Shown here piece by piece: positions 1 through 10,771 of a stretch of DNA of 49,625 bases; the first letter of the stretch is position 1, and each line of letters begins with the position of its first letter. Under the pieces are notes generated by a model that was given only the letters and a program-made list of their open reading frames with translations, made no database searches and had not been told where the DNA came from. The stretch covers positions 46,523-96,147 of the forward strand of contig JAQVZL010000001.1 of NCBI GenBank assembly GCA_028708215.1. Reading direction: 5' to 3'. The position numbers and the translations under genes were made by a program. Source of the DNA: Bacteroidales bacterium. Lineage in GTDB: Bacteria; Bacteroidota; Bacteroidia; Bacteroidales; UBA932.

Positions 1-118
1 CTTAGCAAAGCTCAATAAAACAGCTATTTCAAGACTTCTACATTACGCAACTCCTTATAAATCAACAACATGCTAATTCATCTGATGGATAATTTTGTGT
101 CAACAAGTTACAGGGTGG

Positions 119-143
119 GAAACTTTAGCAGAACTAAAGTTTC
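119..143. repeat. Perfect 10-bp inverted repeat (gaaactttag-cagaa-ctaaagtttc), 5-nt loop
   Basis: Read directly from sequence; lies about 138 bp upstream of the FMN reductase start; no T-tract follows it. Confidence 0.7.
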
Positions 144-280
144 AGTTATAGAACAAAAAGCACATCTATCTGTTTCTTTACTAAGAGCAATAAAGTTTTT
201 AATAAAGATACACTCTTGTTAAACAGTATTAACTAGTTGAAACATATATTAAACACCAATAACTAATTAAAATATACAAA

Positions 281-832
281 ATGAAAAAATACAAAATTGC
301 AGTGATTGTAGGGAGTTTGCGTAAAGAGTCCCTTAACCTCAAAACAGCAAATGCTTTAATGAAATTGGCACCTGAGTCTTTATCTTTAGAAATAGTAGAT
401 ATAGCAAGCCTGCCTATGTTTAATGAAGACTTAGAAACCACCCCTCCAAAAGAGTGGGTAAAATTCAAAGAGCAAATTGCTGCTGCCAATGGAGTCTTAT
501 TTGTCACACCAGAATATAACAGATCTGTACCTGCTGTTATTAAAAATGCTATTGATGTAGGCTCACGCCCTTATGGGAAGAATTCTTGGAATGGTAAACC
601 AGGGGCCATTGTTAGTGTCTCTATAGGCAACATCAGCGGATTTGGAGCTAATCACCATTTACGTCAATCGTTGGTTTTTGTAAATGTACCTACAATGGCT
701 CAGCCCGAGGCTTACATTGGTGGAGCTGCGGCGTTATTTGACAATAATGGAAACCTTATTAATGATTCTACCAAAGAGTTTTTTAAGAATTTTATGGAAG
801 CATTTGAAAAATGGGTTGTTACAAATGCGTAG
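281..832 (+). CDS. NADPH-dependent FMN reductase (ChrR/YieF-like flavodoxin fold)
   Basis: Complete ORF; GSLRKESLN and TPEYNRSVPAVIKNAIDVGSRP motifs typical of the family. Confidence 0.88.
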   Translation: MKKYKIAVIVGSLRKESLNLKTANALMKLAPESLSLEIVDIASLPMFNEDLETTPPKEWVKFKEQIAAANGVLFVTPEYNRSVPAVIKNAIDVGSRPYGKNSWNGKPGAIVSVSIGNISGFGANHHLRQSLVFVNVPTMAQPEAYIGGAAALFDNNGNLINDSTKEFFKNFMEAFEKWVVTNA

Positions 833-888
833 GAGCAACTAACCCATTTTTAAAATGAGTTTACGTGAGCTTAACTACATTTTACAAA

Positions 889-927
889 TAAAAAAAGCAG
901 CTACTTTAATAAGTAACTGCTTTTTTT
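889..927. terminator. Bidirectional rho-independent terminator between FMN reductase (+) and tRNA (-)
   Basis: GCAGctACTT-taat-AAGTaaCTGC stem flanked by A-run and T-run. Confidence 0.8.
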
Positions 928-928
928 G

Positions 929-1003
929 TGGGCCCAGCTGGACTTGAACCAGCGACCCCCTGATTATGAGTCAGGTGCTACTAACCAACTGAGCTATGGG
1001 CCC
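929..1003 (-). tRNA. tRNA with CAT anticodon (tRNA-Met elongator, or tRNA-Ile2 if lysidine-modified)
   Basis: 75-nt cloverleaf read on minus strand: GGGCCCA acceptor, CCTGA-CTCATAA-TCAGG anticodon arm, GCTGG-TTCAAGT-CCAGC T-arm; no encoded CCA; one mismatch in the D stem. Confidence 0.9.
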
Positions 1004-1014
1004 GAAACGGACTG

Positions 1015-1047
1015 CAAAAGTAGTAAATATATTTCTAAATCAACAAA
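1015..1047 (-). promoter_or_regulatory. Putative Bacteroidetes-type promoter for the tRNA
   Basis: Minus strand TTTG ... TActTTTG (-7 box TAnnTTTG at 1015-1022), 21-nt spacer. Confidence 0.5.
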
Positions 1048-1095
1048 TAAATTGAGTAGTTATTGACTTAAATTTGCAGCTTTGCTGCGAGTTTA

Positions 1096-1401
1096 TCACA
1101 CTTTAATCTCTACTTCTACACCACTTGGTAGTTCAAGCTTCATTAAAGCATCTACTGTTTTTGGAGTAGAACTGTAGATATCTAACAGACGGCGGAAAGA
1201 GTTTAGCTCAAACTGCTCGCGTGCTTTTTTGTTAACAAAAGTTGCACGGTTAACTGTGAATATCTTTTTGTCTGTTGGAAGAGGAATTGGGCCACTAACA
1301 ACAGCACCTGTAGCTTTTACTGTTTTAACGATCTTATCTGCCGATTTATCTACAAGCATATGATCGTAAGATTTTAGCTTAATTCTTATTTTTTGGCTCA
1401 T
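1096..1401 (-). CDS. rpsJ: 30S ribosomal protein S10
   Basis: [25 protein letters not shown]; 101 aa. Confidence 0.98.
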   Translation of the reverse strand: MSQKIRIKLKSYDHMLVDKSADKIVKTVKATGAVVSGPIPLPTDKKIFTVNRATFVNKKAREQFELNSFRRLLDIYSSTPKTVDALMKLELPSGVEVEIKV

Positions 1402-1418
1402 GTCTTAATTTTTTACTA

Positions 1419-3539
1419 TTATTCATCTAGATCGTTATCAAAGCTCCTACCTCCTGCTTTTTCTATAACTTCTTTAGCTAGGCTGTTAGGAAGTTCGTCG
1501 TAATGCGAAAACTCCATGGTACTAGTTGCCCTACCCGAAGATAGTGTACGGAGTACAGTAACATAACCAAACTGTTCTGAAAGAGGAACTTTTGCTTGAA
1601 CAATTCTAGCATTACCCTTCGAATCCATATTATTAATTTGACCACGGCGTTTGTTAAGGTCTCCTATAACATCGCCTAGGTAATCTTCTGGACACAGAAC
1701 TTCAAGGTTCATAATTGGCTCTTGAATATATGGGTTTGCTTTAGGGCAAGCTTTACGAAATGCCTGTCTAGCACATATTTCAAAAGAGAGTGCATCTGAG
1801 TCTACTGCGTGGAACGAGCCATCTTTAAGAACAACTTTAAGTGAAGTAACCTCGTAACCAGCAAGAACACCGTTTACCATTGCTGCCTTAAAGCCTTTCT
1901 CTACTGCTGGTATAAACTCTTTTGGAATATTACCACCTTTAACCTCATCTACAAATTGAAGCCCAGTAACACCTTCGTCTGCAGGACCAATCTCTACAAT
2001 AATATCTGCAAATTTTCCTCGGCCACCACTCTGCTTCTTGAAAACTTCGCGATGCTGAATAGTAGTACGAATAGCCTCTTTGTAGTTTACTTGAGGTGCT
2101 CCTTGGTTAATCTCTACACTAAACTCTCTGCGCAAACGGTCTACAATAACTTCTAAGTGAAGTTCGCCCATACCACTAATAATTGTTTGACCAGTATCAT
2201 GATCTGATTTAACAGTGAATGTAGGGTCTTCTTCTGAAAGTTTAGAAAGAGCATTACCCAATTTATCAATATCTTTTTGAGTCTTTGGCTCTACAGCAAG
2301 TCCAATAACTGGGTCTGGGAATGTCATTGACTCAAGATTAATTGGATTTCCTTCTGAAGAGATACTGTCTCCAGTACGAAGATCTTTAAAACCAACAGCT
2401 GCACAAATATCTCCAGCCTCTACGTGATCTATAGCATTTTGTTTACTTGAGTGCATCTGATAAAGACGGGCTACTCTCTCTTTTTTACCTGAACGAGTGT
2501 TCATAATATAAGAGCCAGCATTTAGCTTTCCAGAATATGCACGTATATAAGCTAAACGGCCTACAAAAGGGTCTGTCGCAATCTTAAATACTAAACCACA
2601 GAATGGTTCATTAACATCTGTTTTGCGAGTCTCTTCTTCTCCTGTATCTGGGTTAATTCCAGTTATATGACCTATATCTAAAGGAGAAGGTAAATAGCGC
2701 ATAATTGCATCCAGTAAATATTGAACACCTTTATTCTTAAAAGATGAACCACAAGTAACAGGCACAACAGCCATATCTATGGTAGCTTTTCTTAAGGCAT
2801 CAATAATCTCTTCATTAGAGATAGAGTCTGGATCTTCAAAGAATTTCTCTAAAATCTCGTCGTTATATTCTGCGATAGATTCAATTAGCTTACCTCTCCA
2901 CTCATCTACCTCTGCTGCCATCTCTTCTGGAACCTCTTTTATCTCAAAATTGATAAGCGACTTATCTGTTTGATCATAGTAGTAAGCTTTTCTAGATACT
3001 AAGTCAATGATTCCTTCGAATCTATCCTCGGCACCTATAGGAAGTGCTATAGGAACTGCATTAGCTCCTAGCTTTTCTCTGATATCACTCACTACAGCAT
3101 AAAAATCTGCTCCAGTACGGTCCATTTTATTTACATAAGCCAATTTTGGTACGTGGTACTTATCGGCTTGGCGCCAAACAGTCTCTGACTGCGGCTGTAC
3201 ACGACCTACTGCACAAAATGTTGCTACAGTTCCGTCTAGTACTCGCAAAGATCTCTCGACCTCTACTGTGAAGTCTACGTGACCAGGAGTATCTATGAGG
3301 TTTATCTGATATTGATTATCTTGGTAATTCCAAAATGCAGTTGTAGCTGCAGATGTAATTGTAATACCCCTCTCCTGCTCTTGAACCATCCAGTCCATTG
3401 TTGCGGCACCATCATGTACCTCACCAATTTTATGACTTTTACCTGTATAGAACAGAATTCTCTCCGATGTAGTAGTTTTACCAGCATCAATGTGAGCCAT
3501 GATGCCTATATTTCTTGTGTATTTTAAATCTCTTGCCAT
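1419..3539 (-). CDS. fusA: Elongation factor G
   Basis: [24 protein letters not shown], 706 aa, G-domain motifs; position in str operon. Confidence 0.98.
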   Translation of the reverse strand: MARDLKYTRNIGIMAHIDAGKTTTSERILFYTGKSHKIGEVHDGAATMDWMVQEQERGITITSAATTAFWNYQDNQYQINLIDTPGHVDFTVEVERSLRVLDGTVATFCAVGRVQPQSETVWRQADKYHVPKLAYVNKMDRTGADFYAVVSDIREKLGANAVPIALPIGAEDRFEGIIDLVSRKAYYYDQTDKSLINFEIKEVPEEMAAEVDEWRGKLIESIAEYNDEILEKFFEDPDSISNEEIIDALRKATIDMAVVPVTCGSSFKNKGVQYLLDAIMRYLPSPLDIGHITGINPDTGEEETRKTDVNEPFCGLVFKIATDPFVGRLAYIRAYSGKLNAGSYIMNTRSGKKERVARLYQMHSSKQNAIDHVEAGDICAAVGFKDLRTGDSISSEGNPINLESMTFPDPVIGLAVEPKTQKDIDKLGNALSKLSEEDPTFTVKSDHDTGQTIISGMGELHLEVIVDRLRREFSVEINQGAPQVNYKEAIRTTIQHREVFKKQSGGRGKFADIIVEIGPADEGVTGLQFVDEVKGGNIPKEFIPAVEKGFKAAMVNGVLAGYEVTSLKVVLKDGSFHAVDSDALSFEICARQAFRKACPKANPYIQEPIMNLEVLCPEDYLGDVIGDLNKRRGQINNMDSKGNARIVQAKVPLSEQFGYVTVLRTLSSGRATSTMEFSHYDELPNSLAKEVIEKAGGRSFDNDLDE

Positions 3540-3564
3540 CTAATATTTCGTGGTACTTTGGTGC

Positions 3565-4041
3565 TTAAAAACGGAAATGTGCAAAAGCTTTATTGGCCTC
3601 TGCCATTCTGTGCATATCTTCTTTTCTCTTATAAGCTGCGCCTTCATTATTGTATGCAGCCATAATTTCTGCGGCAAGTTTTTCGGCCATTGAGTGCCCC
3701 GAACGTTTGCGAGCGTAAAGAATTAGGTTTTTCATTGAGATTGAAGTTTTTCTTTCCGGACGCACCTCTGTTGGAACTTGGAAGTTTGCACCACCCACTC
3801 TACGGCTTTTAACCTCTACTTGAGGGGTTATGTTTTCAAGTGCTTTTTTCCAGATCTCTAGAGGAGCCTTTTCAGAATCTTTCATCTTTTCGCCAATAAT
3901 GTCAAGTGCATCATAGAAGATGCTGTAGGCGATACTCTTCTTTCCCTGAAGCATAAGATTATTCACGAATCTTGTAACTGAAGTGTCGTGGAATTTTGGG
4001 TCGGGAAGTAGAATTCTCTTTTTAGGCTTCGTTTTTCTCAT
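3565..4041 (-). CDS. rpsG: 30S ribosomal protein S7
   Basis: 158 aa, typical S7 sequence, next to rpsL. Confidence 0.98.
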   Translation of the reverse strand: MRKTKPKKRILLPDPKFHDTSVTRFVNNLMLQGKKSIAYSIFYDALDIIGEKMKDSEKAPLEIWKKALENITPQVEVKSRRVGGANFQVPTEVRPERKTSISMKNLILYARKRSGHSMAEKLAAEIMAAYNNEGAAYKRKEDMHRMAEANKAFAHFRF

Positions 4042-4064
4042 TTACTTAAGAATTGAAATTGTTA

Positions 4065-4451
4065 TTACTTTTTTGCTGTTTTCTTTGGTCTCTTAGTACC
4101 ATAGTGAGAACGGCTTTGCATGCGTCCTTCTACGCCTGCTGTGTCCAATGCTCCGCGAAGAATATGGTAACGTACACCCGGAAGATCTTTTACACGACCA
4201 CCACGAACAAGCACAATTGAGTGCTCTTGGAGGTTGTGACCTTCACCCGGTATATATGCGTTTACCTCTTTTTGATTTGTAAGGCGCACACGGGCCACCT
4301 TACGCATTGCTGAGTTAGGTTTCTTAGGAGTTGTAGTGTAAACACGTACACATACTCCGCGTTTTTGAGGACATGATTCAAGTGCACGAGATTTGCTCTT
4401 TTCAGAGATAACCACCCGGCCCTTGCGAACTAGCTGTTGAATTGTTGGCAT
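4065..4451 (-). CDS. rpsL: 30S ribosomal protein S12
   Basis: [12 protein letters not shown]..., TPKKPNSA and PGVRYHI motifs. Confidence 0.98.
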   Translation of the reverse strand: MPTIQQLVRKGRVVISEKSKSRALESCPQKRGVCVRVYTTTPKKPNSAMRKVARVRLTNQKEVNAYIPGEGHNLQEHSIVLVRGGRVKDLPGVRYHILRGALDTAGVEGRMQSRSHYGTKRPKKTAKK

Positions 4452-4502
4452 AATTAGTTGTTGTTCTTAACTTTAACTATTTTCGTTATATAAAACGGGT
4501 TG

Positions 4503-4536
4503 CAAAGATAGCATTAATTAATTTAATTACAAACAA
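4503..4536 (-). promoter_or_regulatory. Bacteroidetes-type promoter of the rpsL-rpsG-fusA-rpsJ operon
   Basis: Minus strand: -33 TTTG, 19-nt spacer, -7 TATCTTTG (TAnnTTTG). Confidence 0.75.
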
Positions 4537-4614
4537 GTTATTCACATTTTATATAGGAAATAAGTATTAATTTTGCTTTATTGCATAATTATAAAAATAA
4601 TTAATATCTATACC

Positions 4615-5844
4615 ATGAAGATATCTAAAACTGCACAAGCTTTTATTAAACAAGAAGAGGTTTACGGAGCACACAATTACCATCCATTAGAAGTTGTATT
4701 AGCTCGAGGCGAAGGCGCCTACGTATGGGACGTAGATGGGGAAAAATATTACGATTTTCTCTCGGCCTACTCTGCTGTTAACCAAGGGCACTGCCACCCT
4801 CATATTGTTAAAGCTTTAACAGACCAAGCTAAAACTCTTTGCCTAACATCGCGAGCCTTTTATAACGACTGCCTAGGCCCTTACGAAGAGTTTATACACA
4901 ACTACTTTGGCTACGACAAGGTACTCCCTATGAACTCGGGTGCCGAGGCTGTAGAGACAGCGCTAAAATTAGCTCGAAAATGGGGTTACTTAGAAAAAGG
5001 GATTCCAGAGAACCAAGCTTTAATAGTTGGTTGCGGAGGTAACTTTCATGGCAGAACCATCTCTATAGTTTCACTCTCTAGCGACCCAGACTCTTACTCT
5101 GGTTATGGCCCTTTCACCCCAGGTCTTGTTAAAATACCTTATAATGATGTAGCTGCTTTAGAGGCTATTTTAAAAGAGCATGGTAAAAATATTGCTGGCT
5201 TTATGCTTGAGCCTATTCAAGGAGAAGCGGGAGTTTTTGTTCCAGACCAAGGATATCTTAAAAAGTGTTACGATTTATGCAAAGAGCATAATGTGCTGTT
5301 TATTGCAGACGAAGTACAAACAGGCATAGCCCGTACAGGTAAACTTCTTTGCTGCGATCACGAGGGCGTACGCCCAGATATTGTTATACTTGGTAAAGCT
5401 ATTTCGGGCGGAGTTCTTCCTGTTTCGGCAGTACTTGCAGACAACCACATTATGCTAACAATTAAACCAGGCGAACACGGCTCTACTTTTGGAGGTTTCC
5501 CACTTGCGTGTAAAGTTGCAACAGCCGCTTTAGAGGTAGTTAAAAATGAAAACCTTGCAGAAAAGGCAGAATACTTAGGAGAGATTTTTCGCAAAGAACT
5601 TATAGATTTTCACTCCCCATTTATAGAGATAGTAAGAGGCAAAGGTCTTATGAATGCAATTGTTGTAAAACCTCATAAAGGGAAAGAGGCATGGGATGTG
5701 TGCGTTAGAATGGCAGAAAATGGCCTCCTAGCTAAACCAACCCACCAACACATAATTAGATTTGCTCCACCTCTAGTAATAACCGAACAGGAGTTAATGA
5801 AAGCTCTAGAGATTATAAAAGACTCTATAAGCTCTTTAGAATAA
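4615..5844 (+). CDS. rocD: Ornithine--oxo-acid aminotransferase; likely start at 4615 rather than the longer ORF start at 4573
   Basis: PLP class III aminotransferase; [44 protein letters not shown] motifs. Confidence 0.92.
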   Translation: MKISKTAQAFIKQEEVYGAHNYHPLEVVLARGEGAYVWDVDGEKYYDFLSAYSAVNQGHCHPHIVKALTDQAKTLCLTSRAFYNDCLGPYEEFIHNYFGYDKVLPMNSGAEAVETALKLARKWGYLEKGIPENQALIVGCGGNFHGRTISIVSLSSDPDSYSGYGPFTPGLVKIPYNDVAALEAILKEHGKNIAGFMLEPIQGEAGVFVPDQGYLKKCYDLCKEHNVLFIADEVQTGIARTGKLLCCDHEGVRPDIVILGKAISGGVLPVSAVLADNHIMLTIKPGEHGSTFGGFPLACKVATAALEVVKNENLAEKAEYLGEIFRKELIDFHSPFIEIVRGKGLMNAIVVKPHKGKEAWDVCVRMAENGLLAKPTHQHIIRFAPPLVITEQELMKALEIIKDSISSLE

Positions 5845-5856
5845 GAACACAACTAT

Positions 5857-6759
5857 ATGCAATCTACTCCAAAAATATTAATGGTTAAGCCCGTAAACTT
5901 TGGGTTTAACCAACAAACATTTGCTAATAATAAATTTCAAGTAAAGGGGTTTGAGCAAGATGCTTCAACAAAAGCAACTGCCCAGTTCAATACCTTTGTT
6001 AAAAAGTTAAGAGATGTGGGAGTTCAGGTAATAGTAATAGAAGACACACCTGAGCCTCACACTCCAGACTCTATCTTCCCTAACAACTGGTTCTCTACGC
6101 ATAAAGGGGGTACTTTAGTTCTCTACCCAATGTTTGCACCAAATCGCAGGCTAGAGAGAAAACCCGCTGTACTAAACTATCTAAAAGAGAGTTGTAATGT
6201 AAAAAGAGTGGTAGACCTTACCCACTTCGAAAAGGAAGAGAAATTTTTAGAAGGCACCGGGAGTATGGTTCCAGATAGAGACAACAACCTTATTTTTGCC
6301 TGCAGCTCCCCTAGAACCAACTCAGAAGTTCTAGAGGAGTTTTGCAATCAATTAGATTACGATTATCTACTTTTCGATGCATTTGACCAAGAAGGAGACC
6401 CTATCTATCACACAAATGTTATGATGAGTGTCTGCTCTAAATTTGTAGTAGTTTGTTTAGATGCAATAACAGATTTAGACCAGAGAACCAACCTAATAGC
6501 TCTTGTAGAAGAGATCGGCAAAGAGGTAATAGAGATTTCATTTGAACAAATGGCTCAATTTGCCGGAAATATGATAGAGGTGCGCAACAAAGATGGCGAG
6601 CCACTGCTAGTAATGTCTCAAACTGCAAAAGAGTCTTTAGATGCCCAGCAACTAAAAAAGCTAGAGAGTTATTGCAAAATAGTCTCCTCTAACTTAACTA
6701 CAATAGAGAACAATGGAGGTGGCTCTGCCAGATGTATGATTGCAGAGCTATTTATCTAG
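5857..6759 (+). CDS. ctlX: Guanidino-group modifying enzyme superfamily hydrolase, CtlX-like (arginine deiminase related)
   Basis: PDSIFPNNWFSTH, EGTGSMV, DPIYHTNVMMSV (His) and GGGSARCMIAE (Cys) match catalytic motifs of the superfamily; adjacent to rocD. Confidence 0.8.
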   Translation: MQSTPKILMVKPVNFGFNQQTFANNKFQVKGFEQDASTKATAQFNTFVKKLRDVGVQVIVIEDTPEPHTPDSIFPNNWFSTHKGGTLVLYPMFAPNRRLERKPAVLNYLKESCNVKRVVDLTHFEKEEKFLEGTGSMVPDRDNNLIFACSSPRTNSEVLEEFCNQLDYDYLLFDAFDQEGDPIYHTNVMMSVCSKFVVVCLDAITDLDQRTNLIALVEEIGKEVIEISFEQMAQFAGNMIEVRNKDGEPLLVMSQTAKESLDAQQLKKLESYCKIVSSNLTTIENNGGGSARCMIAELFI

Positions 6760-6763
6760 CCAC

Positions 6764-8740
6764 CTACTTATTTATTTTCCACTTGTTTTCTCTAATAGTT
6801 CCACTTCTATAGGCAGAAACTAGCTGGATTAAATCGTCTATTTGTTGTTGTAGCTCCTTACCTATATCTGTATCTCTTACCAACTTACGTTTATTACTAA
6901 ACTCCAAAACAGTAGTTTCAGATATAATATCGTCTCCATCACGAATTGCCTTTTCTGTAGTTACAAAAGGTTGGTGTTGAACAAGCTGCAACCCGTGGGA
7001 GTTATAAATAAGAGTATATCCTGCAATACCTGTTTGTGATTGATATGCTTTAGAGTAGCCCCCATCTATAACCAAAAGTTTTCCTTCTGCCTTAATAGGA
7101 GATTCTCCTTTACCTGTTTTCACTGGAATATGACCATTAATAATATGAGAATGACGGTCTTTAATCCCAAATTCCTCAAGTATCATTTCGCATATCTCTT
7201 TATTATCTTTTAACTTAGTGTAATAACCTTTCTCCTCTTTATGGGTCTCTTTCTCTGCAATAAAATATCTCTCAAAGGTTGCCATTTTAGCTTTATCAAA
7301 CTGAGGAGAGCTAGGGCCACACCATAAAAACCACACATAATCTTTACAAGCATGTTTTTTAATCTTATTCCTCTCATTAAAGTATGCCTCTCTTATAACT
7401 TTTTCTACTTTATCGAATAGCTTTTTACCCGAAAGTTTCTCTCCCAACACAAATACCTCTTTTAGAGATCCATCTTTATTTAACGGCATTGAGGCATGGA
7501 ATAGTAGATTGGAGTTTCTAGTAAGATATAGAGAACCATTATTATAGAGGCATCTCATATGTTTAGTTAGCCTTTCGCTATTTAAAAAGTAGTGCATAAG
7601 AGTATCTACAGTCTCTTGCTCCTCTTCTGTTAATTTATACGGATCTGCCGGGTCTATAGTAGGGAAATTGGTATCTAAAAGCTTATACTCTTTACCATCT
7701 ATAACAATTGTACCTTTCTCTTTATTAATAAGATGTAATAATTTTCTATCTTCCATTTGGAACTCTTTGTTCCTATCTATTATTGCACCCTCTAGCTTAA
7801 ACTGAATAATTGAGATAGCCTTATGCATCTGAGATATCATTCTCACATGCTTAGTTTTAACTGGCTCATCTTTGTTCTCTTTAGGTTTAAATAGAGAACA
7901 GTTATCGTTACCATAAACCTCCATGGCAAAAGTAGCAAGAGGCATTAAGTTTATACCATAACCCTCTTCTAAAGTAGTAAGATTGGCATATCTTAAAGAG
8001 ATTCTAACAACATTTGCCATACAAGCTTCGCTCCCGCTAGCTGCACCCATCCAAACTAAATCGTGATTACCCCACTGTATATCAAAGTTATGGTAGTCAC
8101 AAAGTGTGTCCATTATTATATGTGCGCCCGGCCCTCTATCGTAAATATCTCCAATAATATGTAGTGAATCTATTGTGAGCCTTTTAATAAGATTGCAAAT
8201 TGCAACAATAAAATGTTGGGCTCTACCAGTAGAGACAATAGTAGAAATAATTGCAGAGATATAATCGTGCTTGTTAGGCTCAGATAAAGACTCATGCAGC
8301 AACTCCTGAATAATATATGAAAACTCTTTAGGAAGAGCTTTTCTTACTTTAGATCTAGTATATTTAGATGAGACATTGCTACACACTTTCATTAGCTGTA
8401 CAAGCACCATTTTGTACCAATCATCTATCTCTTTACCCTCTCTCTTTTTAATAATTGAGAGCTTCTCTTTAGGATAATAGATTATTGTACACAGCTCTCG
8501 CTTTTCTACATCACGAAGAGTGTGACCAAAAATATCTTCTACCTTTTTACGAATAACACCCGAAGCATTTTTTAATACATGAGCAAAAGCCTCATGTTCG
8601 CCATGAATATCTGTTAAAAAATGCTCTGTCCCTTTAGGCAAGTTCATAATTGCCTCAAGATTTATAATCTCTGTAGTAGCATCAGAAATAGTGGGAAAAC
8701 TTTTAGATAAAAGCCTAAGATACTTTAACTCTCTAGTCAT
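6764..8740 (-). CDS. fbp: Fructose-1,6-bisphosphatase class III
   Basis: 658 aa; DIHGEHEAF, GDIYDRGPGAHIIMD, WGNHDLVWMGAA, INGHIPVKTGKGESPIKA metallophosphoesterase motifs. Confidence 0.92.
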   Translation of the reverse strand: MTRELKYLRLLSKSFPTISDATTEIINLEAIMNLPKGTEHFLTDIHGEHEAFAHVLKNASGVIRKKVEDIFGHTLRDVEKRELCTIIYYPKEKLSIIKKREGKEIDDWYKMVLVQLMKVCSNVSSKYTRSKVRKALPKEFSYIIQELLHESLSEPNKHDYISAIISTIVSTGRAQHFIVAICNLIKRLTIDSLHIIGDIYDRGPGAHIIMDTLCDYHNFDIQWGNHDLVWMGAASGSEACMANVVRISLRYANLTTLEEGYGINLMPLATFAMEVYGNDNCSLFKPKENKDEPVKTKHVRMISQMHKAISIIQFKLEGAIIDRNKEFQMEDRKLLHLINKEKGTIVIDGKEYKLLDTNFPTIDPADPYKLTEEEQETVDTLMHYFLNSERLTKHMRCLYNNGSLYLTRNSNLLFHASMPLNKDGSLKEVFVLGEKLSGKKLFDKVEKVIREAYFNERNKIKKHACKDYVWFLWCGPSSPQFDKAKMATFERYFIAEKETHKEEKGYYTKLKDNKEICEMILEEFGIKDRHSHIINGHIPVKTGKGESPIKAEGKLLVIDGGYSKAYQSQTGIAGYTLIYNSHGLQLVQHQPFVTTEKAIRDGDDIISETTVLEFSNKRKLVRDTDIGKELQQQIDDLIQLVSAYRSGTIRENKWKINK

Positions 8741-8758
8741 AATTACTTTTTTAACAGG

Positions 8759-9115
8759 TTATAGATACTTCTCTACCATCTCATGCAAGAAATCAATTTT
8801 TATAGGTTTAGTAATAACATTTGTAAAACCAACCCCAAGTGCTTTTTGCCTATCACTTTCAAAAGCATGAGCTGTTTGAGCAATAATAGGAATAGAGGTA
8901 GAGATGGTACGAATAATTTTAGTAGCCTCATATCCATCCATTACAGGCATCCTAATATCCATTAATATAAGATCTGGCTCACACTCGTTAAAGAGATCTA
9001 CTGCTTCTTTACCATTCTTTGCCCAAATTACCTCATACTTCGTTGATAAAATAATCTTTAAAAGTAAATAATTACTTTCCAGATCTTCTGCTATTAAAAT
9101 TTTAGATTTTCCCAT
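8759..9115 (-). CDS. Stand-alone response regulator receiver domain protein
   Basis: 118 aa; AED, LMDIRMPVMDG and TKP motifs; no output domain. Confidence 0.9.
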   Translation of the reverse strand: MGKSKILIAEDLESNYLLLKIILSTKYEVIWAKNGKEAVDLFNECEPDLILMDIRMPVMDGYEATKIIRTISTSIPIIAQTAHAFESDRQKALGVGFTNVITKPIKIDFLHEMVEKYL

Positions 9116-9228
9116 TGCTGCTTTAAAATGTTCTTTATTTTATTTATATTAGCAACTCAATTACAAGAGTAACTAGAATATAACTATTTCAAAGATAAGA
9201 ATAAATAATTATTTAAATTAATTAGATT

Positions 9229-9804
9229 ATGAATTTTAAATTACCAGATCTTCCTTACAAAAAAGATTCCCTCGAGCCAGTAATAGGCATGGGAACAATA
9301 GAGTTCCATCATGGCAAACACCACCTTGCCTATGTAAACAACCTTAACAACCTTATTAAAGGGACTCAATTTGAAAAAATGTCAATAGAAGAGATTATCC
9401 AAAAATCAGATGGTGGTATTTTCAACAATGCTGCTCAAGTATGGAACCACACATTCTATTTTAACTCTTTTAAACCAGGTGGCGGTGGCGCACCCAAAGG
9501 AGAGCTAGCAAAAGCAATTGACAAAAAATGGGGCTCATTTGAAAAGTTTGTAGAAGAGTTCAATACAGCGGCAAAAACTCTTTTTGGATCTGGCTGGGCT
9601 TGGTTAGTAAAAGATAAAGAGGGTAACCTGCAAATACTTAAAGAGAGTAACGCCGGAACACCTCTAACACAAGGGCTAACACCTATTTTAACATTTGACG
9701 TATGGGAACACGCCTACTATCTAGATTACCAGAACCGCAGGCCAGATTACATATCGTCACTTTGGGGAATAATTGACTGGGATACTGTATCGGCAAGGTA
9801 CTAA
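9229..9804 (+). CDS. Superoxide dismutase (Fe/Mn family)
   Basis: [43 protein letters not shown] metal-ligand motifs. Confidence 0.95.
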   Translation: MNFKLPDLPYKKDSLEPVIGMGTIEFHHGKHHLAYVNNLNNLIKGTQFEKMSIEEIIQKSDGGIFNNAAQVWNHTFYFNSFKPGGGGAPKGELAKAIDKKWGSFEKFVEEFNTAAKTLFGSGWAWLVKDKEGNLQILKESNAGTPLTQGLTPILTFDVWEHAYYLDYQNRRPDYISSLWGIIDWDTVSARY

Positions 9805-9868
9805 CCTGCTTAAATACAAAGGTTTTGCCACAGAGGTTGTGGCCCGTAAAAAAATAAACAATAAATAA

Positions 9869-9902
9869 GGCTACTTAAATATCATTTAGGTAGCTTTTTT
9901 CT
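9869..9902 (+). terminator. Rho-independent terminator downstream of superoxide dismutase
   Basis: GCTACtTAAATatcATTTAgGTAGC stem followed by TTTTTT. Confidence 0.8.
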
Positions 9903-9918
9903 ATTGGCTACTGGCTGT

Positions 9919-10389
9919 TTAAATTTGGGAGTTGTAATATTTAGGATTGCCAGTTACCTCTTTACCTAGCCAACTAGGCTTAGGGAACTCCTGTGACTCA
10001 CTTTGCAGCTCAATCTCGGCAATTATAAGTCCCTCATGCCTCCCATAAAATTCATCTACTTCAAATCTAAGCTCGCTACATTCATTAGGCTCACTACTCT
10101 CTAGCGGAATTATGTATCGCCTCTTTTCAATTATACCAGGCTCGCAAATTTTTAAAAGCTCTTGCGCCTCGGCAACCGGAATCTCTTTCTCCCACTCATA
10201 CCGCGAAACCCCACTACTACTGCTTTTCCCTTTAATAGTTAGGTATGCCGAGTTTTTTACTACCCGCACTCTAACGGTTCTTTCAGGCGTGCGCGAGAGA
10301 TAGCCTTGCCTAACTAAAGTAGAGCTAATAGCCTCTCCCTTAAAATCCAAAGAAGTTACCAAAAATTTACGTTCTATCTCTTTTGCCAT
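9919..10389 (-). CDS. CYTH domain protein (triphosphate tunnel metalloenzyme family); likely start at 10389
   Basis: MAKEIERKFLV (ExExK motif), GYLSRTPERTVRVRV, LTIKG, YEWEKEIP, EVDEF; the longer ORF starts at 10431. Confidence 0.88.
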   Translation of the reverse strand: MAKEIERKFLVTSLDFKGEAISSTLVRQGYLSRTPERTVRVRVVKNSAYLTIKGKSSSSGVSRYEWEKEIPVAEAQELLKICEPGIIEKRRYIIPLESSEPNECSELRFEVDEFYGRHEGLIIAEIELQSESQEFPKPSWLGKEVTGNPKYYNSQI

Positions 10390-10519
10390 AATTACGAATT
10401 TTCTAAACGTAAATATAGACAAACAACTCAACTCTTTCCAAAACTAAAGCATAGCAAAGCGAACATTGCTAGGAGATGAATACAAGTAAATATTTAGTAA
10501 CCAGATATTTAATTTTTCT

Positions 10520-10543
10520 AAATGAGCCCAAAAGGGCTTATTT
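10520..10543. repeat. Hairpin AAATgAGCCC-aaaa-GGGCTtATTT in divergent intergenic region
   Basis: 10-bp stem with one G/T pairing and a 4-nt loop; no T-run. Confidence 0.5.
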
Positions 10544-10771
10544 CAAAAATCTAACTACCATGTAATTAGCAGCTTATGAGCAATTATCTCCTGGAGAATC
10601 GTTTCCCAGGGAAAAATCAGATGAATTATTAGATAAAATGTTTGCAATAATATTATAATTGAAATTTCGCCAATACATTACTTCATGTTATGTTTATCTG
10701 TTAGTTACAAGTTGAGAAACTTCAACAACTCAGCTTTTTTCGCTATCTTTGTATGTTAAAAACTACAAATC

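Noticed and set aside
229-507. 92-aa minus-strand ORF overlapping the FMN reductase
   Set aside because: Antisense to a clear conserved gene and no recognisable domain.
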